Positions 34,323 to 43,042 are shown, numbered from the stretch's first letter. The stretch: 64,000 bases of DNA from Mesorhizobium sp. M4B.F.Ca.ET.203.01.1.1 (GCF_004791025.1 NZ_SRUO01000009.1:62001-126000); one strand, 5' to 3'. The notes: a model not told the origin generated them from the letters alone. Program-made: numbers and translations.

Positions 34323-34910
34323 TTACTTGTCGGTGGCGATGCGCACTTTGATCATCCGGTCAGGATCGCTGACGGTCCCGTTGTCCGCCTCGTCGCCCTT
34401 CTTGATGTTGTCGACCAGCTCCATGCCGCTGACGACATTGCCGACGATGGTGTACTGGCCATCGAGCGACGACGCCGGCGCGAACATGATGAAGAACTGC
34501 GAATTCGCCGAATTCGGATCCTGCGAACGGGCCATGCCGACCACGCCGCGCTTGTAGTGCTCGGTCTGCGAGAATTCGGCCGGCAGGTCCGGCAGGTCGG
34601 AACCGCCGGTGCCGACGGCCTGGGGGTTGAAGCCCTTCTTCATGTTGCCGAACTTGACGTCGCCGGTCTGCGCCATGAAGCCGTCGATGACGCGGTGAAA
34701 GGCGACATTGTCATAGGCGCCCTCGCGCACCAGCTTCTTGATCTGCGCGACGTGCTTGGGCGCCAGATCGGGGCGCAGCGCGACGGTCACGTCGCCATCC
34801 TTCAGCGTGATGATCATGGTGTTTTCGGGATCGGCGGCGAAGGCCGAGACCGAGGCGGTCACGAGACCGGCCAGCACGACAAGGAACGTAGCGAGCTTCC
34901 TCAGCTGCAT
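34323..34910 (-). CDS. Cyclophilin-type peptidyl-prolyl isomerase, periplasmic
   Basis: 195 aa from the ATG at 34910 (MQLRKLATFLVVLAGLVTAS), with CGGAGAAA upstream. The signal peptide is cleaved near SAFA. The mature cyclophilin domain has FHRVIDGFMAQTGDVKFGNM, then RGVVGMARSQDPNSANSQFF and LDGQYTIVGNVVSGMELVDN. It likely assists folding of envelope proteins. It is the tandem partner of the cytoplasmic cyclophilin gene downstream and lies in the coaD-to-tgt block, after a palindromic element. Confidence 0.92.
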   Translation of the reverse strand: MQLRKLATFLVVLAGLVTASVSAFAADPENTMIITLKDGDVTVALRPDLAPKHVAQIKKLVREGAYDNVAFHRVIDGFMAQTGDVKFGNMKKGFNPQAVGTGGSDLPDLPAEFSQTEHYKRGVVGMARSQDPNSANSQFFIMFAPASSLDGQYTIVGNVVSGMELVDNIKKGDEADNGTVSDPDRMIKVRIATDK

Positions 34911-34937
34911 GGTATTTCTCCGAAGATCTTTTGTTTG

Positions 34938-34986
34938 GTGCATGTCGTCACCCCAAAACCGGCATCCACTTTTGGGCGACATGCAC
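34938..34986. repeat. Palindromic intergenic element between coaD and the periplasmic cyclophilin gene
   Basis: Perfect 10-bp outer arms, GTGCATGTCG (34938-34947) and CGACATGCAC (34977-34986), enclose a second 7-bp pair CCCAAAA/TTTTGGG. The resulting hairpin ends on the coaD stop codon. The GTGCATGTCG arm is a word I associate with dispersed rhizobial intergenic repeats (from memory). There is no T tract, so termination is not implied. Confidence 0.75.
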
Positions 34987-35486
34987 TATTTCGCGAATTT
35001 TGCTGTCAGCGCCCCGGCGACGGCCGCCGGCACGAAGGGGCGGATGTCGCCTCCCATCGAGGCTATCTGGCGGACAAGTGTGGCGGTAATGGTTCTGACC
35101 GACGGGCTGGCGGGCAGAAAAACCGTCTGCAGTTCCGGCGCCATGGTCTCGTTCATGCCGGCCATCTGCATCTCGTAGTCGAGATCGGTGCCGTCGCGCA
35201 GGCCGCGGATCATGATCGAGGCGCCCTCCCGCCTTGCCGCGTCGATGACCAGACCGTCGAACGCCACGACCTTGATGCGGGCACCGTCGCGGCCGAACTC
35301 GGCCTTGGTCGCCGCCTCGATCAGCTTCACCCGTTCCTCGAAGGAAAACAGTGGCTTCTTGCCGGGATGAATGCCGATCGCCGCATAAACGATGTCGGCC
35401 ACGGCGAGCGAGGCCTTCAGCACATCGAGGTGGCCGTTGGTCAGCGGGTCGAAGGAGCCGGCGTAAAGGGCGATGCGTTCGGTCAT
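34986..35486 (-). CDS. coaD: Phosphopantetheine adenylyltransferase
   Basis: 166 aa. The nucleotidyltransferase signature is YAGSFDPLTNGHLDVLKASL with the (T/N)xGH motif as TNGH, then IGIHPGKKPLFSFEERV, the MIRGLRDGTDLDYEMQMAGM block and TVFLPASPSVRTITATLVRQ. It makes dephospho-CoA from 4'-phosphopantetheine and ATP, the penultimate step of CoA synthesis. It is first in the minus-strand block that continues through the cyclophilins, DMT, queA and tgt. Confidence 0.96.
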   Translation of the reverse strand: MTERIALYAGSFDPLTNGHLDVLKASLAVADIVYAAIGIHPGKKPLFSFEERVKLIEAATKAEFGRDGARIKVVAFDGLVIDAARREGASIMIRGLRDGTDLDYEMQMAGMNETMAPELQTVFLPASPSVRTITATLVRQIASMGGDIRPFVPAAVAGALTAKFAK

Positions 35487-35678
35487 GGCAGGCTTCTAGC
35501 GGGCGCGCGGACGGAAGGCAAATCCGATTGATCAGGCATCCGTGAACCTTTTCGCAGACGTGAACGACAGATGAATGCGACGATCAGCAACGTTTCACGT
35601 AGCGTTCACTAGGTTGCCGCTTCAGGAGATGAAACCAAAGTCCCATCTATCCGTTATTAGGCGCAGGAGAACACGCAC

Positions 35679-35822
35679 ATGCTGATCTACATGCTAGCCA
35701 CCGCAATGACAGTCGCCATGCTGATCGCCACCGCGTTCGGCCTGCATCAGGAAGCCGTGCGCGTTCGCGCCAAGACGAACACGCGGCGCTTCGAAGCCCG
35801 CAAACCCTACCGCCACTACTGA
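35679..35822 (+). CDS. Small membrane protein, 47 aa
   Basis: The ATG at 35679 has CAGGAG 8 nt upstream. The protein is MLIYMLATAMTVAMLIATAF, then GLHQEAVRVRAKTNTRRFEA and RKPYRHY. One N-terminal TM helix is followed by a strongly basic tail of about 27 residues (inside-positive). It stands alone between coaD and gyrA on the opposite strand. The strong ribosome site and sensible topology argue that it is expressed; function unknown. Confidence 0.65.
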   Translation: MLIYMLATAMTVAMLIATAFGLHQEAVRVRAKTNTRRFEARKPYRHY

Positions 35823-35858
35823 ATTCGACCCGCCTGATTGCGGCGACAGTCCTGATTG

Positions 35859-35888
35859 CGCCGGCCGTCTGGCCGGCGTTGCCGTTTT
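35859..35888 (+). terminator. Hairpin between the 47-aa gene and gyrA, possible terminator
   Basis: Perfect 8-bp stem CGCCGGCC (35859-35866) / GGCCGGCG (35871-35878), loop GTCT, followed by TTGCCGTTTT. It sits in the convergent gap and may stop transcription from the plus side. Confidence 0.55.
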
Positions 35889-35893
35889 AAGGC

Positions 35894-38680
35894 CTATTCG
35901 GCGGTATCGGGAGCGGCGTCCGTGGCGTCCGTCTCGCCTTCGGCGCTCTCTTCCTCGTCCGATTGCGGTTCTGAAATCCGCTCCACCGAGACGACCTTCT
36001 CGCCCTCGGCCGTGTTGAAGATGGTGACGCCCTTGGTGGCGCGGCTGGCAAAACGGATGCCGAAGACCGGAACGCGTATGACCGTGCCGCCATCCGAAAC
36101 CAGCATGATCTGGTCATCATTGCCGACCGGGAAGGTCGCCACGAGCTGGCCGATCTCGGCCACCTTCGACACGTCGGTGGCGCGGATGCCCTTGCCGCCG
36201 CGCCCGGTCAGGCGGAAGTCGTAGGACGACGACCGCTTGCCATAGCCATATTCCGTCACCGTCAGCACGAAGCGCTCGTGCTCCTTGAGGAATTCGTAGC
36301 GTTCGTCGGAAAGCTCCGCCTCCTCGCCGATCTCCTCGTTGGTCAGCGCGATCTCTTCTTCCTCGCCGGCCACACCGGCTGCAAGCCGCCGCTCCGCCGC
36401 CGCCCGCTTGAGATAGGCGGCGCGCTCGGCCGGCGATGCGTCGACATTCTCAATCACCGACATGGAGATGACGCGGTCGGTGTCGGCCATGGCAATGCCG
36501 CGCACGCCGACAGAATTGCGGCTCTGGAAGACGCGCACGTCGCTGACCGGAAAGCGGATGCACTGGCCCGAATTCGCGGTCAAAAGCACATCGTCATTGT
36601 CGGTGCAGGTCTCGACGCCGAGGATCTCGTCGCCCTCCTCCTCCAGCTTCATGGCGATCTTGCCGTTGCGGTTGACCTGGACGAAGTCGGACAGCTTGTT
36701 CCTGCGCACGGTGCCGCGCGTGGTGGCGAACATCACGTCGAGCTCGCCCCAGCTCGCCTCGTCCTCGGGCAGCGGCATGATGGTGGTGATGCGCTCGCCC
36801 TGCTCCAGCGGCAGCATGTTGATCAGCGCCTTGCCGCGCGACTGTGGGTTGCCGATCGGCAGGCGCCACACCTTTTCCTTGTAGACGATGCCGCGCGAGG
36901 AGAAGAACAGCACCGGGGTGTGCGTGTTGGCGACGAACAGCCGGGTGACGAAATCCTCGTCCTTGGTCGACATGCCGGAGCGGCCCTTGCCGCCGCGGCG
37001 CTGCGCCCGGTAGAGCGACAGCGGCACGCGCTTGATGTAGCCGGAATGGCTGACGGTGACGACCATGTCCTCGCGCTGGATCAGGTCCTCGTCTTCCATG
37101 TCCGCGCCGCCGTCCGAGAGCTCGGTGCGGCGCGGTGTGCCGAACTCGTCGCGAACCGCGATCAGCTCGTCCTTGACGATCTGCTGGATGCGTGCGCGAG
37201 ACGACAAAATATCAAGATAATCAATGATTTCCGCACCAATCGTGTTCAACTCGTCGGCGATCTCGTCACGACCGAGCGCGGTCAGGCGCTGCAGGCGCAA
37301 TTCGAGGATGGCGCGTGCCTGTTCCTCGGAGAGGTTGTAGGTGCCGTCCTCGTTGATGCGATGGCGTGGGTCGTCGATCAGCAGGATCAACGACTCGACG
37401 TCGCCGGAGGGCCAGCGCCGCTCCATCAACTGCTCGCGCGCCGTCTGCGGATCGGGCGCGGTGCGGATCAGCTTGATCACCTCGTCGATGTTGGCGACGG
37501 CGATGGCCAAGCCGACCAGGACGTGGGCGCGTTCGCGCGCCTTGCGCAACAGATACTTGGTGCGGCGGCTGATCACCTCCTCGCGGAAGCTGACGAAGGC
37601 CTTCAGCATGTCGATCAGCGTCATCACTTCCGGCTTGCCGCCGTTCAGCGCCACCATGTTGGCGCCGAAGGAGGTCTGCAGCGGCGTGAAGCGATAGAGC
37701 TGGTTGAGGATGACGTCGGCGACGGCGTCGCGCTTCAGCTCGACGACGACGCGGTAGCCCTGGCGGTCGCTCTCGTCGCGAATGTCGGAAATGCCTTCGA
37801 TGCGCTTGTCGCGCACCAGCTCGGCCATCTTCTCGATCATCGAGGCCTTGTTCACCTGATAGGGAATCTCGGTGATGACGATCGATTCACGGTCATTGCC
37901 GCGGGCCTCGATGTTGACGCGGCCGCGCATGACGATGGAGCCGCGCCCCGTCGAATAGGCGCTGTAGATGCCGGAACGGCCAAGCACGATGCCGCCGGTC
38001 GGGAAATCCGGCCCGGGCACGATCTCCATCAGCGCCGGCAGGTCGATGGCCGGATTGTCGATGAGGGCGATGGCGCCGTTGCAGACTTCGCCGAGATTGT
38101 GCGGCGGGATGTTGGTGGCCATGCCGACGGCGATGCCGCCGGAACCGTTGACCAGCAGATTGGGAAAGCGCGCCGGCAGCACCTTCGGCTCGCTGCCCGA
38201 CGCATCGTAAGTGTCCTGGAAATCGACGGTTTCCTTGTCGATATCCTCCAGCAATTCATGCGCGACCTTGGTCAGACGCGACTCGGTGTAGCGCATGGCC
38301 GCCGGCGGATCGCCGTCGATCGAGCCGAAATTGCCCTGCCCGTCGATCAGCGGCACGCGCAGCGACCAGTCCTGCGCCATGCGCACGAGGGCGTCATAGA
38401 TCGAGGCGTCGCCATGCGGGTGGTATTTACCCATCACATCGGCGACCGGGCGCGCCGACTTCACATATTTGCGGTTCCAGTGGTAGCCGCTCTCATGCGA
38501 AGCGTAGAGGATGCGGCGATGCACCGGCTTCAGGCCGTCGCGCACGTCGGGCAGCGCGCGGCTGACGATCACGCTCATGGCGTAATCGAGATAGGAGCGC
38601 TGCATCTCCTCGATGATCGAAATCGGCTCGATGCCGTTGGGGCCGCCGTCCGGCCCGCGCGGTGTCTTCTGGTCGGTCAA
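35894..38680 (-). CDS. gyrA: DNA gyrase subunit A
   Basis: 928 aa, slightly longer than E. coli GyrA. KPVHRRILYA, GKYHPHGDASIYDALVRMAQ and the active-site AAMRYTESRL (Tyr131) form the breakage-reunion domain. The C-terminal beta-pinwheel holds the GyrA box in QRRGGKGRSG, followed by an acidic Glu/Asp-rich tail. The quinolone-contact position equal to E. coli Ser83 is Ala92, and the Asp87 equivalent (Asp96) is kept; Ala here is common in alphaproteobacteria. It supercoils DNA with GyrB. It stands alone on the minus strand. Confidence 0.97.
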   Translation of the reverse strand: MTDQKTPRGPDGGPNGIEPISIIEEMQRSYLDYAMSVIVSRALPDVRDGLKPVHRRILYASHESGYHWNRKYVKSARPVADVMGKYHPHGDASIYDALVRMAQDWSLRVPLIDGQGNFGSIDGDPPAAMRYTESRLTKVAHELLEDIDKETVDFQDTYDASGSEPKVLPARFPNLLVNGSGGIAVGMATNIPPHNLGEVCNGAIALIDNPAIDLPALMEIVPGPDFPTGGIVLGRSGIYSAYSTGRGSIVMRGRVNIEARGNDRESIVITEIPYQVNKASMIEKMAELVRDKRIEGISDIRDESDRQGYRVVVELKRDAVADVILNQLYRFTPLQTSFGANMVALNGGKPEVMTLIDMLKAFVSFREEVISRRTKYLLRKARERAHVLVGLAIAVANIDEVIKLIRTAPDPQTAREQLMERRWPSGDVESLILLIDDPRHRINEDGTYNLSEEQARAILELRLQRLTALGRDEIADELNTIGAEIIDYLDILSSRARIQQIVKDELIAVRDEFGTPRRTELSDGGADMEDEDLIQREDMVVTVSHSGYIKRVPLSLYRAQRRGGKGRSGMSTKDEDFVTRLFVANTHTPVLFFSSRGIVYKEKVWRLPIGNPQSRGKALINMLPLEQGERITTIMPLPEDEASWGELDVMFATTRGTVRRNKLSDFVQVNRNGKIAMKLEEEGDEILGVETCTDNDDVLLTANSGQCIRFPVSDVRVFQSRNSVGVRGIAMADTDRVISMSVIENVDASPAERAAYLKRAAAERRLAAGVAGEEEEIALTNEEIGEEAELSDERYEFLKEHERFVLTVTEYGYGKRSSSYDFRLTGRGGKGIRATDVSKVAEIGQLVATFPVGNDDQIMLVSDGGTVIRVPVFGIRFASRATKGVTIFNTAEGEKVVSVERISEPQSDEEESAEGETDATDAAPDTAE

Positions 38681-38923
38681 ATCAGGTCACAATCCAGTCG
38701 GGAATCACTTGCTGCTTATATAGGAAGCGGCGCCGAAACTCCAATCTTCATGGCGCTTTTCCAGAGACAATTTTGACGGCAATTTCAAAAGGATACCGCT
38801 GATTGCGACGATATGGCCACGGCGCGTTTTGCAGCCGCCGCGGCTGGTTCGCAACCGATCGCCTCATCGAGCGGGAACCGCAAATACGCTGAACCGGCCC
38901 CGTTGGCGGCCTTGCGGGTGTCC

Positions 38924-39754
38924 TCAGCGGCGGCCCGTTCGGCCCGCGCGGTAGGCGCCGGGCGCTTCTCCCATCTCGCGCCGGAAGCGGCGGTTGAAAG
39001 TCGACAGGTCGTTGAAGCCGGCGTCGAAGGCGATCGTCGAGATCGCCGTGTCGGAGGTTCGCAGCCGCACGGCGGCCCTGTGCAGCCTGGTCCTGAGCAG
39101 GAACTGGTAAGGCGTCATCCCGGCCACCTGTCGGAAGGTGCGCAGGAAATGATAGGGGCTGGTCGCCGCGCTGCTGGCGAGGTCGCAGAGCGACAGCGGG
39201 CGGCCTGCATCGAGTTCGATCAGCCGCACCGCCTCGGCGACGCGTTTCTGGTCGCGCCGGCCCGGCGCGCGGCCGGCATCGGCGGCATCCGAACTCGCCG
39301 TGACCACCGCCCCGGCGATGCGCAGGCCGATTTCCTCGAATGCATCGGTATCGCCTGTCTCCCGCGCGGCCTCCGCTTCAGCAAGCAGCGGCGCGAGCGC
39401 CGGCAAGGGCGGCAGGCGCGGGCCGGTGAAGCCAAGCCGCCTGGCGCCAGGCACGCCGGCAACAACGCGTTCCATGTAGGCCGGCGAAAAATGGAAGGAG
39501 AGGCAGCGGTCGCCGGCGCCGTGCTCATGCCCGCACTCATAGCAGGTGTCAGGATTGCCGAGCAGGATCGCGCCGGGCGCCAGCATCGCCGTGCCTTCGC
39601 GCGTCCGGTAGCGGAAAGTGCCCTCGGTCACCGCGGCGACACAAAAGCCGCGATGCTCCTCCTCGAATGGGCTGTCGCCCGCGCCGGCGGTGCATATGAC
39701 GTCCGACACCTGCCAGCCTTGCCCGAAGGCAATTTCCTTGTCGCGTGTCGTCAT
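38924..39754 (-). CDS. AraC family transcriptional regulator
   Basis: 276 aa from the ATG at 39754 (MTTRDKEIAFGQG); a TTG nine codons upstream (39781) is also possible, and neither has a good ribosome site. The N-terminal cupin-like sensing domain includes GFCVAAVTEGTFRYRTREGT and GAILLGNPDTCYECGHEHGA, with a Cys/His cluster. The C-terminal two-HTH AraC domain is complete: LSLCDLASSAATSPYHFLRT and ISTIAFDAGFNDLSTFNRRF. It diverges from the hypothetical gene at 39841 and may control it (inference). Confidence 0.9.
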   Translation of the reverse strand: MTTRDKEIAFGQGWQVSDVICTAGAGDSPFEEEHRGFCVAAVTEGTFRYRTREGTAMLAPGAILLGNPDTCYECGHEHGAGDRCLSFHFSPAYMERVVAGVPGARRLGFTGPRLPPLPALAPLLAEAEAARETGDTDAFEEIGLRIAGAVVTASSDAADAGRAPGRRDQKRVAEAVRLIELDAGRPLSLCDLASSAATSPYHFLRTFRQVAGMTPYQFLLRTRLHRAAVRLRTSDTAISTIAFDAGFNDLSTFNRRFRREMGEAPGAYRAGRTGRR

Positions 39755-39840
39755 GGCCGGAAAGATAGCAATTTTCCCCAAGCGCAGAACCGTGTCCGGC
39801 CGTTATTGCTCGTCCTCTCCTGACAAACGAGGCAGCAGTC

Positions 39841-40371
39841 ATGACCGATCCCTTCACCGAGGCCCTGCACAGCGACGGCCCAAACGCCGACCTAGCCGAA
39901 AAGCTGGAGCTCTATGGCCGCTTCGTCGGCGCCTGGACGTTCGACGCCACGCGCCATCTCGAAGATGGCACGGTTCTTACCGGGCGTGGCGAGGTGCATT
40001 TCGGCTGGGTTCTGGAGGGCAAGGCGATCCAGGATGTGTGGATCCTGCCCGCGCGCAAAACTGGTGTGCAGACATCCCTCGGCGCGTGGACGTTCTACGG
40101 CACGACGCTGCGCGTCTACGATCCCGGGGTCGATGCCTGGCACATCTTCTGGAGCGATCCCCGTAACCAATACTACAGCCGGCAACTCGGCCGCGCCGAG
40201 GGCGATACGATCGTGCAGATCGGCGCCGATGGCTCCGGCGCGTCGGTGCGTTGGAGCTTTTCGCGCATCACCGAGAATTCGTTCCGCTGGCTCGGCGAGC
40301 GCTCGCCTGACGGCGGCGCCACCTGGCGGCTCGAGGTCGAATTCCTCGCCCGCCGCACGACTCAAGGCTGA
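39841..40371 (+). CDS. Hypothetical protein, DUF1579-like
   Basis: 176 aa, no signal. The pattern KLELYGRFVGAWTFDATRHL, then TGRGEVHFGWVLEGKAIQDV, WTFYGTTLRVYDPGVDAWHI and SFSRITENSFRWLGERSPDG is that of lipocalin/FABP-like beta barrels annotated DUF1579 (from memory). The repeated W/G/H residues on strands suggest a ligand pocket. It is divergent from the AraC regulator over 86 bp and is followed 32 bp later by a VOC-family gene, so the three may form a small regulated module. Confidence 0.72.
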   Translation: MTDPFTEALHSDGPNADLAEKLELYGRFVGAWTFDATRHLEDGTVLTGRGEVHFGWVLEGKAIQDVWILPARKTGVQTSLGAWTFYGTTLRVYDPGVDAWHIFWSDPRNQYYSRQLGRAEGDTIVQIGADGSGASVRWSFSRITENSFRWLGERSPDGGATWRLEVEFLARRTTQG

Positions 40372-40403
40372 TCGGCCAACTTATTGCAAAAACGGAGAAA
40401 ACG

Positions 40404-40781
40404 ATGCTTGACCACATCTCGCTCGGCGTTCGCGACGCGACTGTCTCGAAGCGCTTCTACGATGCCGTGCTGCAACCGCTCGGCTATAGCTGTCTCAGCC
40501 AGTCGCCCGGCTCGCTCGGCTATGGCGCCGATGCGGTGGCGCTCTGGGTGAATGAAGCGGCGCGGCCGGTTTCGGCCGACACGGAGTCCGGCCTGCATTT
40601 CTGTTTCGCCGCGCCGACGCGCAAGAGCGTCGATGCCTTCCATGCGGCTGCGTTGCGTGAGGGCGGCGGCGACAATGGCCCGCCTGGCCTGCGCGCCGCC
40701 TATGGCGACAACTACTATGCCGCCTTCGTCATAGACCCTGACGGGTACCGGCTTGAGGCTTACTGCGGCAAAGCCGAATAG
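40404..40781 (+). CDS. VOC family (glyoxalase/dioxygenase-like) protein
   Basis: 125 aa: MLDHISLGVRDATVSKRFYD, then VLQPLGYSCLSQSPGSLGYG, SGLHFCFAAPTRKSVDAFHA and YYAAFVIDPDGYRLEAYCGK. The paired beta-alpha-beta-beta-beta modules and metal positions (His4, a mid-protein His in GLHFCF and the late Glu in RLEAYC) mark the vicinal-oxygen-chelate fold. The substrate is unknown; relatives include fosfomycin-resistance-like and glyoxalase proteins. The start has GGAGAAAACG upstream. Confidence 0.88.
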   Translation: MLDHISLGVRDATVSKRFYDAVLQPLGYSCLSQSPGSLGYGADAVALWVNEAARPVSADTESGLHFCFAAPTRKSVDAFHAAALREGGGDNGPPGLRAAYGDNYYAAFVIDPDGYRLEAYCGKAE

Positions 40782-40874
40782 CCGGCTGAAATCCCCTCCT
40801 TCCTGTTCCCACCGCTTCCGCTTTGCTCTACCAATTGGCGAGCTTGGGCTTCGCCCGGCAGGAGGGGACCAGCG

Positions 40875-41504
40875 ATGCCGAGCTTCGACAGCCTGTTCAA
40901 CGCCTTCGTCACCATACTGGTGACCATCGACCCGCCGGGGCTGGCGCCGCTCTTCCTCGCCGTGACGCGCGGCATGAACCGCGAGGAGCGCCAGCAGGTT
41001 TCGGTGCGCGCCTCGGTGATCGGCTTTCTGGTGATGGCGCTGTTCGCGGTTGCCGGCGCGTCGATCCTGTCGGTGTTCGGCATCACGCTGCCGGCCTTCC
41101 GCGTCGCCGGCGGTTTCCTGCTCTTCTTCATCGCCTTCGAAATGGTGTTCGAGCGCCGGCAGGACCGCAAGGAGAAGATCGGCGACGTCGCCATCACCAA
41201 GGATATGATCCACAACATCGCCGCCTTCCCGTTGGCGATCCCGCTGATCGCCGGCCCCGGCGCGATCTCGGCTACGGTGCTGCTGTCGGGACACTTCGAC
41301 GGGTTCGCGGCGCAGGCGGCGCTGGTCGGCATCATCTTCGTCTGCCTCGCCATCACCTATCTGGTGTTCGTGCTGGCGGAGCGCATCGACCGCATCCTCG
41401 GCCAGACCGGCCGCTCCATCCTGACGCGCCTGCTCGGCGTCATCCTAGCGGCGCTGGCGGTGCAGTTTGTCGCCGACGGGATCAAGGCGCTGATGGCTGC
41501 TTGA
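40875..41504 (+). CDS. MarC family integral membrane protein
   Basis: 209 aa with six TM helices. The family marks are FVTILVTIDPPGLAPLFLAV near the N-terminus, then GFLVMALFAVAGASILSVFG, RVAGGFLLFFIAFEMVFERR, the central AFPLAIPLIAGPGAISATVL and RSILTRLLGVILAALAVQFV. It is a UPF0056/MarC inner-membrane protein of unsettled function; the early link to multiple antibiotic resistance in E. coli was withdrawn. Single gene, convergent with the OsmC gene. Confidence 0.92.
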   Translation: MPSFDSLFNAFVTILVTIDPPGLAPLFLAVTRGMNREERQQVSVRASVIGFLVMALFAVAGASILSVFGITLPAFRVAGGFLLFFIAFEMVFERRQDRKEKIGDVAITKDMIHNIAAFPLAIPLIAGPGAISATVLLSGHFDGFAAQAALVGIIFVCLAITYLVFVLAERIDRILGQTGRSILTRLLGVILAALAVQFVADGIKALMAA

Positions 41505-41525
41505 GCCGTACCCTACTGCCTACCC

Positions 41526-41951
41526 CTATTTCGCCGCCGTATCGACGACCTCGAAATCGTGGGTGACGGTGGCCGTCTTGGCCATCATGGCGGTGGCGGA
41601 GCAATATTTTTCGATCGAGAGGTCGATCGCCCGCTTGACCTTGTCATGCGAGAGCCCGCGGCCCTTGACGATGAAATGCATGTGGATGCGGGTGAAGACC
41701 CTGGGCTCCTTCTCGGCCCGGTCGGCGTCGAGCTCGACGACGCAATCCTCGATCGCCTCGCGGCCTTTTTCGAGAATGTGGACGACATCGTAGGCCGAGC
41801 AGCCGCCGGTGCCGATCAGCACCAGCTCCATCGGGCTCGGCCCCGGCGTTTTGCCCTCCGGGCCGGACGCTGTTCCCAGGACAACCTTGTGGCCGCTGCC
41901 GGACTCACCGACGAAGGTGCGTTCCTCGACCCATTTGACGCGTGCTTTCAC
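41526..41951 (-). CDS. OsmC/Ohr family protein (YhfA-like)
   Basis: 141 aa. MKARVKWVEERTFVGESGSG, then EGKTPGPSPMELVLIGTGGC with the first redox Cys, SAYDVVHILEKGREAIEDCV with the second Cys, and KVKRAIDLSIEKYCSATAMM. The two Cys about 18 residues apart fit the OsmC peroxide-reducing type, although the YhfA subgroup is biochemically less clear. It is cytoplasmic and follows the DUF2306 gene on the same strand after 30 bp. Confidence 0.9.
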   Translation of the reverse strand: MKARVKWVEERTFVGESGSGHKVVLGTASGPEGKTPGPSPMELVLIGTGGCSAYDVVHILEKGREAIEDCVVELDADRAEKEPRVFTRIHMHFIVKGRGLSHDKVKRAIDLSIEKYCSATAMMAKTATVTHDFEVVDTAAK

Positions 41952-41981
41952 GGCATTTTTCCTTGCGAGGCCTTGGCCAGC

Positions 41982-42380
41982 CTATTGACCGAACATGACC
42001 GTGTGCATGATCCGGCCAGGCAGCAGCGTGAAGATGCCTGCGCCGATCAAGGCGAAGACATAGAGCTTGATCATAGCGCCGCGATGCGCGGCGACGCGAT
42101 GGGTGTGCGCATACCACACCGCCAGCGGCGCGGTGACCAGCACCAGGATCGACAGCAGATGGATCGGACTGAACGGGCCGATCAGGCGGATCTGCTGGAT
42201 CCAGAAACTCGAGACGGCGATGACCAGCATCAGCGCCGCCCAGGCATAGCCCATCACGCGGTGGCTCGGCGTGCCTTTCGGCAGCGCCAGCTGCGCGCCG
42301 CCAATCGCCAGGGCGGCAAGGGCCGCGAATGCATGCCACGGAATGGGAGGGGGCGCGGATAGCAATGGTCCGAGCGACAT
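41982..42380 (-). CDS. DUF2306 membrane protein
   Basis: 132 aa with four TM helices. It has PWHAFAALAALAIGGAQLAL, then KGTPSHRVMGYAWAALMLVI, the FSPIHLLSILVLVTAPLAVW helix and HRVAAHRGAMIKLYVFALIG. The conserved His residues (SHRVMGY, SPIHLLS, AAHRGAM) at helix ends match the DUF2306 family, for which haem binding has been suggested. No partner reductase lies nearby. It is 36 bp downstream of ssb on the same strand. Confidence 0.88.
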   Translation of the reverse strand: MSLGPLLSAPPPIPWHAFAALAALAIGGAQLALPKGTPSHRVMGYAWAALMLVIAVSSFWIQQIRLIGPFSPIHLLSILVLVTAPLAVWYAHTHRVAAHRGAMIKLYVFALIGAGIFTLLPGRIMHTVMFGQ

Positions 42381-42416
42381 CTCCCCTCCTCAATGCCGGT
42401 TGCGTAGTCCTGGCGC

Positions 42417-42941
42417 TCAGAACGGGATCTCGTCGTCGAGTTCGCGCGACGCACCGCCGCCGCCACCCCTGGAGCCGCCACCACCGCCGCCGCGGCTGAA
42501 GCTGTCGTTCGGGCCGGACTGGCCGAAATCCGAGCCGCGGCTGCTGTTGCCGCCACCGGCATAGCTGCCGACCTGGCCGCCGCCCTCGCCGCGCGCGTCG
42601 AGCATCTGCAACTCACCGCGGAATTTCTGCAGCACGACCTCGGTCGTGTAGCGGTCATTGCCGGTCTGGTCCTGCCATTTGCGCGTCTGCAACTGGCCCT
42701 CGACATAGACCTTCATGCCCTTCTTCAGATACTGCTCGGCCACCTTGGCGATCTGGTCGTTGAAGATGACGACGTTGTGCCACTCGGTCTTTTCCTTGCG
42801 CTCGCCGGAATTCTTGTCGCGCCAGCTTTCCGAGGTGGCGATGCGGATGTTGACGACCGGCTCACCCGAGTTCAGGCGGCGGATTTCCGGGTCCGCCCCG
42901 AGATTGCCGACCAGAATGACCTTGTTGATGCTACCCGCCAT
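42417..42941 (-). CDS. ssb: Single-stranded DNA-binding protein
   Basis: 174 aa. N-terminal OB fold: MAGSINKVILVGNLGADPEI, KTEWHNVVIFNDQIAKVAEQ and VYVEGQLQTRKWQDQTGNDR. A Gly/Ser/Arg-rich linker follows, and the protein ends in the acidic tip DDEIPF that recruits repair and replication partners. It coats single strands as a tetramer. About 100 bp upstream lies a GTTC-N7-GTTC LexA-type box, so SOS induction is expected. It is the start of a minus-strand run that continues with DUF2306 and OsmC. Confidence 0.96.
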   Translation of the reverse strand: MAGSINKVILVGNLGADPEIRRLNSGEPVVNIRIATSESWRDKNSGERKEKTEWHNVVIFNDQIAKVAEQYLKKGMKVYVEGQLQTRKWQDQTGNDRYTTEVVLQKFRGELQMLDARGEGGGQVGSYAGGGNSSRGSDFGQSGPNDSFSRGGGGGGSRGGGGGASRELDDEIPF

Positions 42942-43042
42942 CGTACTTCTCCGCGCTCATCCGAAACAAATTTTTGACGCTGCACCTTACAGCTTGCGGG
43001 CAATCGCCGCCCGTCGTGACTGGCTTTTCCCACAAGGTTTTT

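Noticed and set aside
36278..38776. 832-codon plus-strand reading across gyrA
   Set aside because: Antisense shadow of gyrA. It is rich in His/Asp/Arg with no family motif, and the sense frame is unmistakable.
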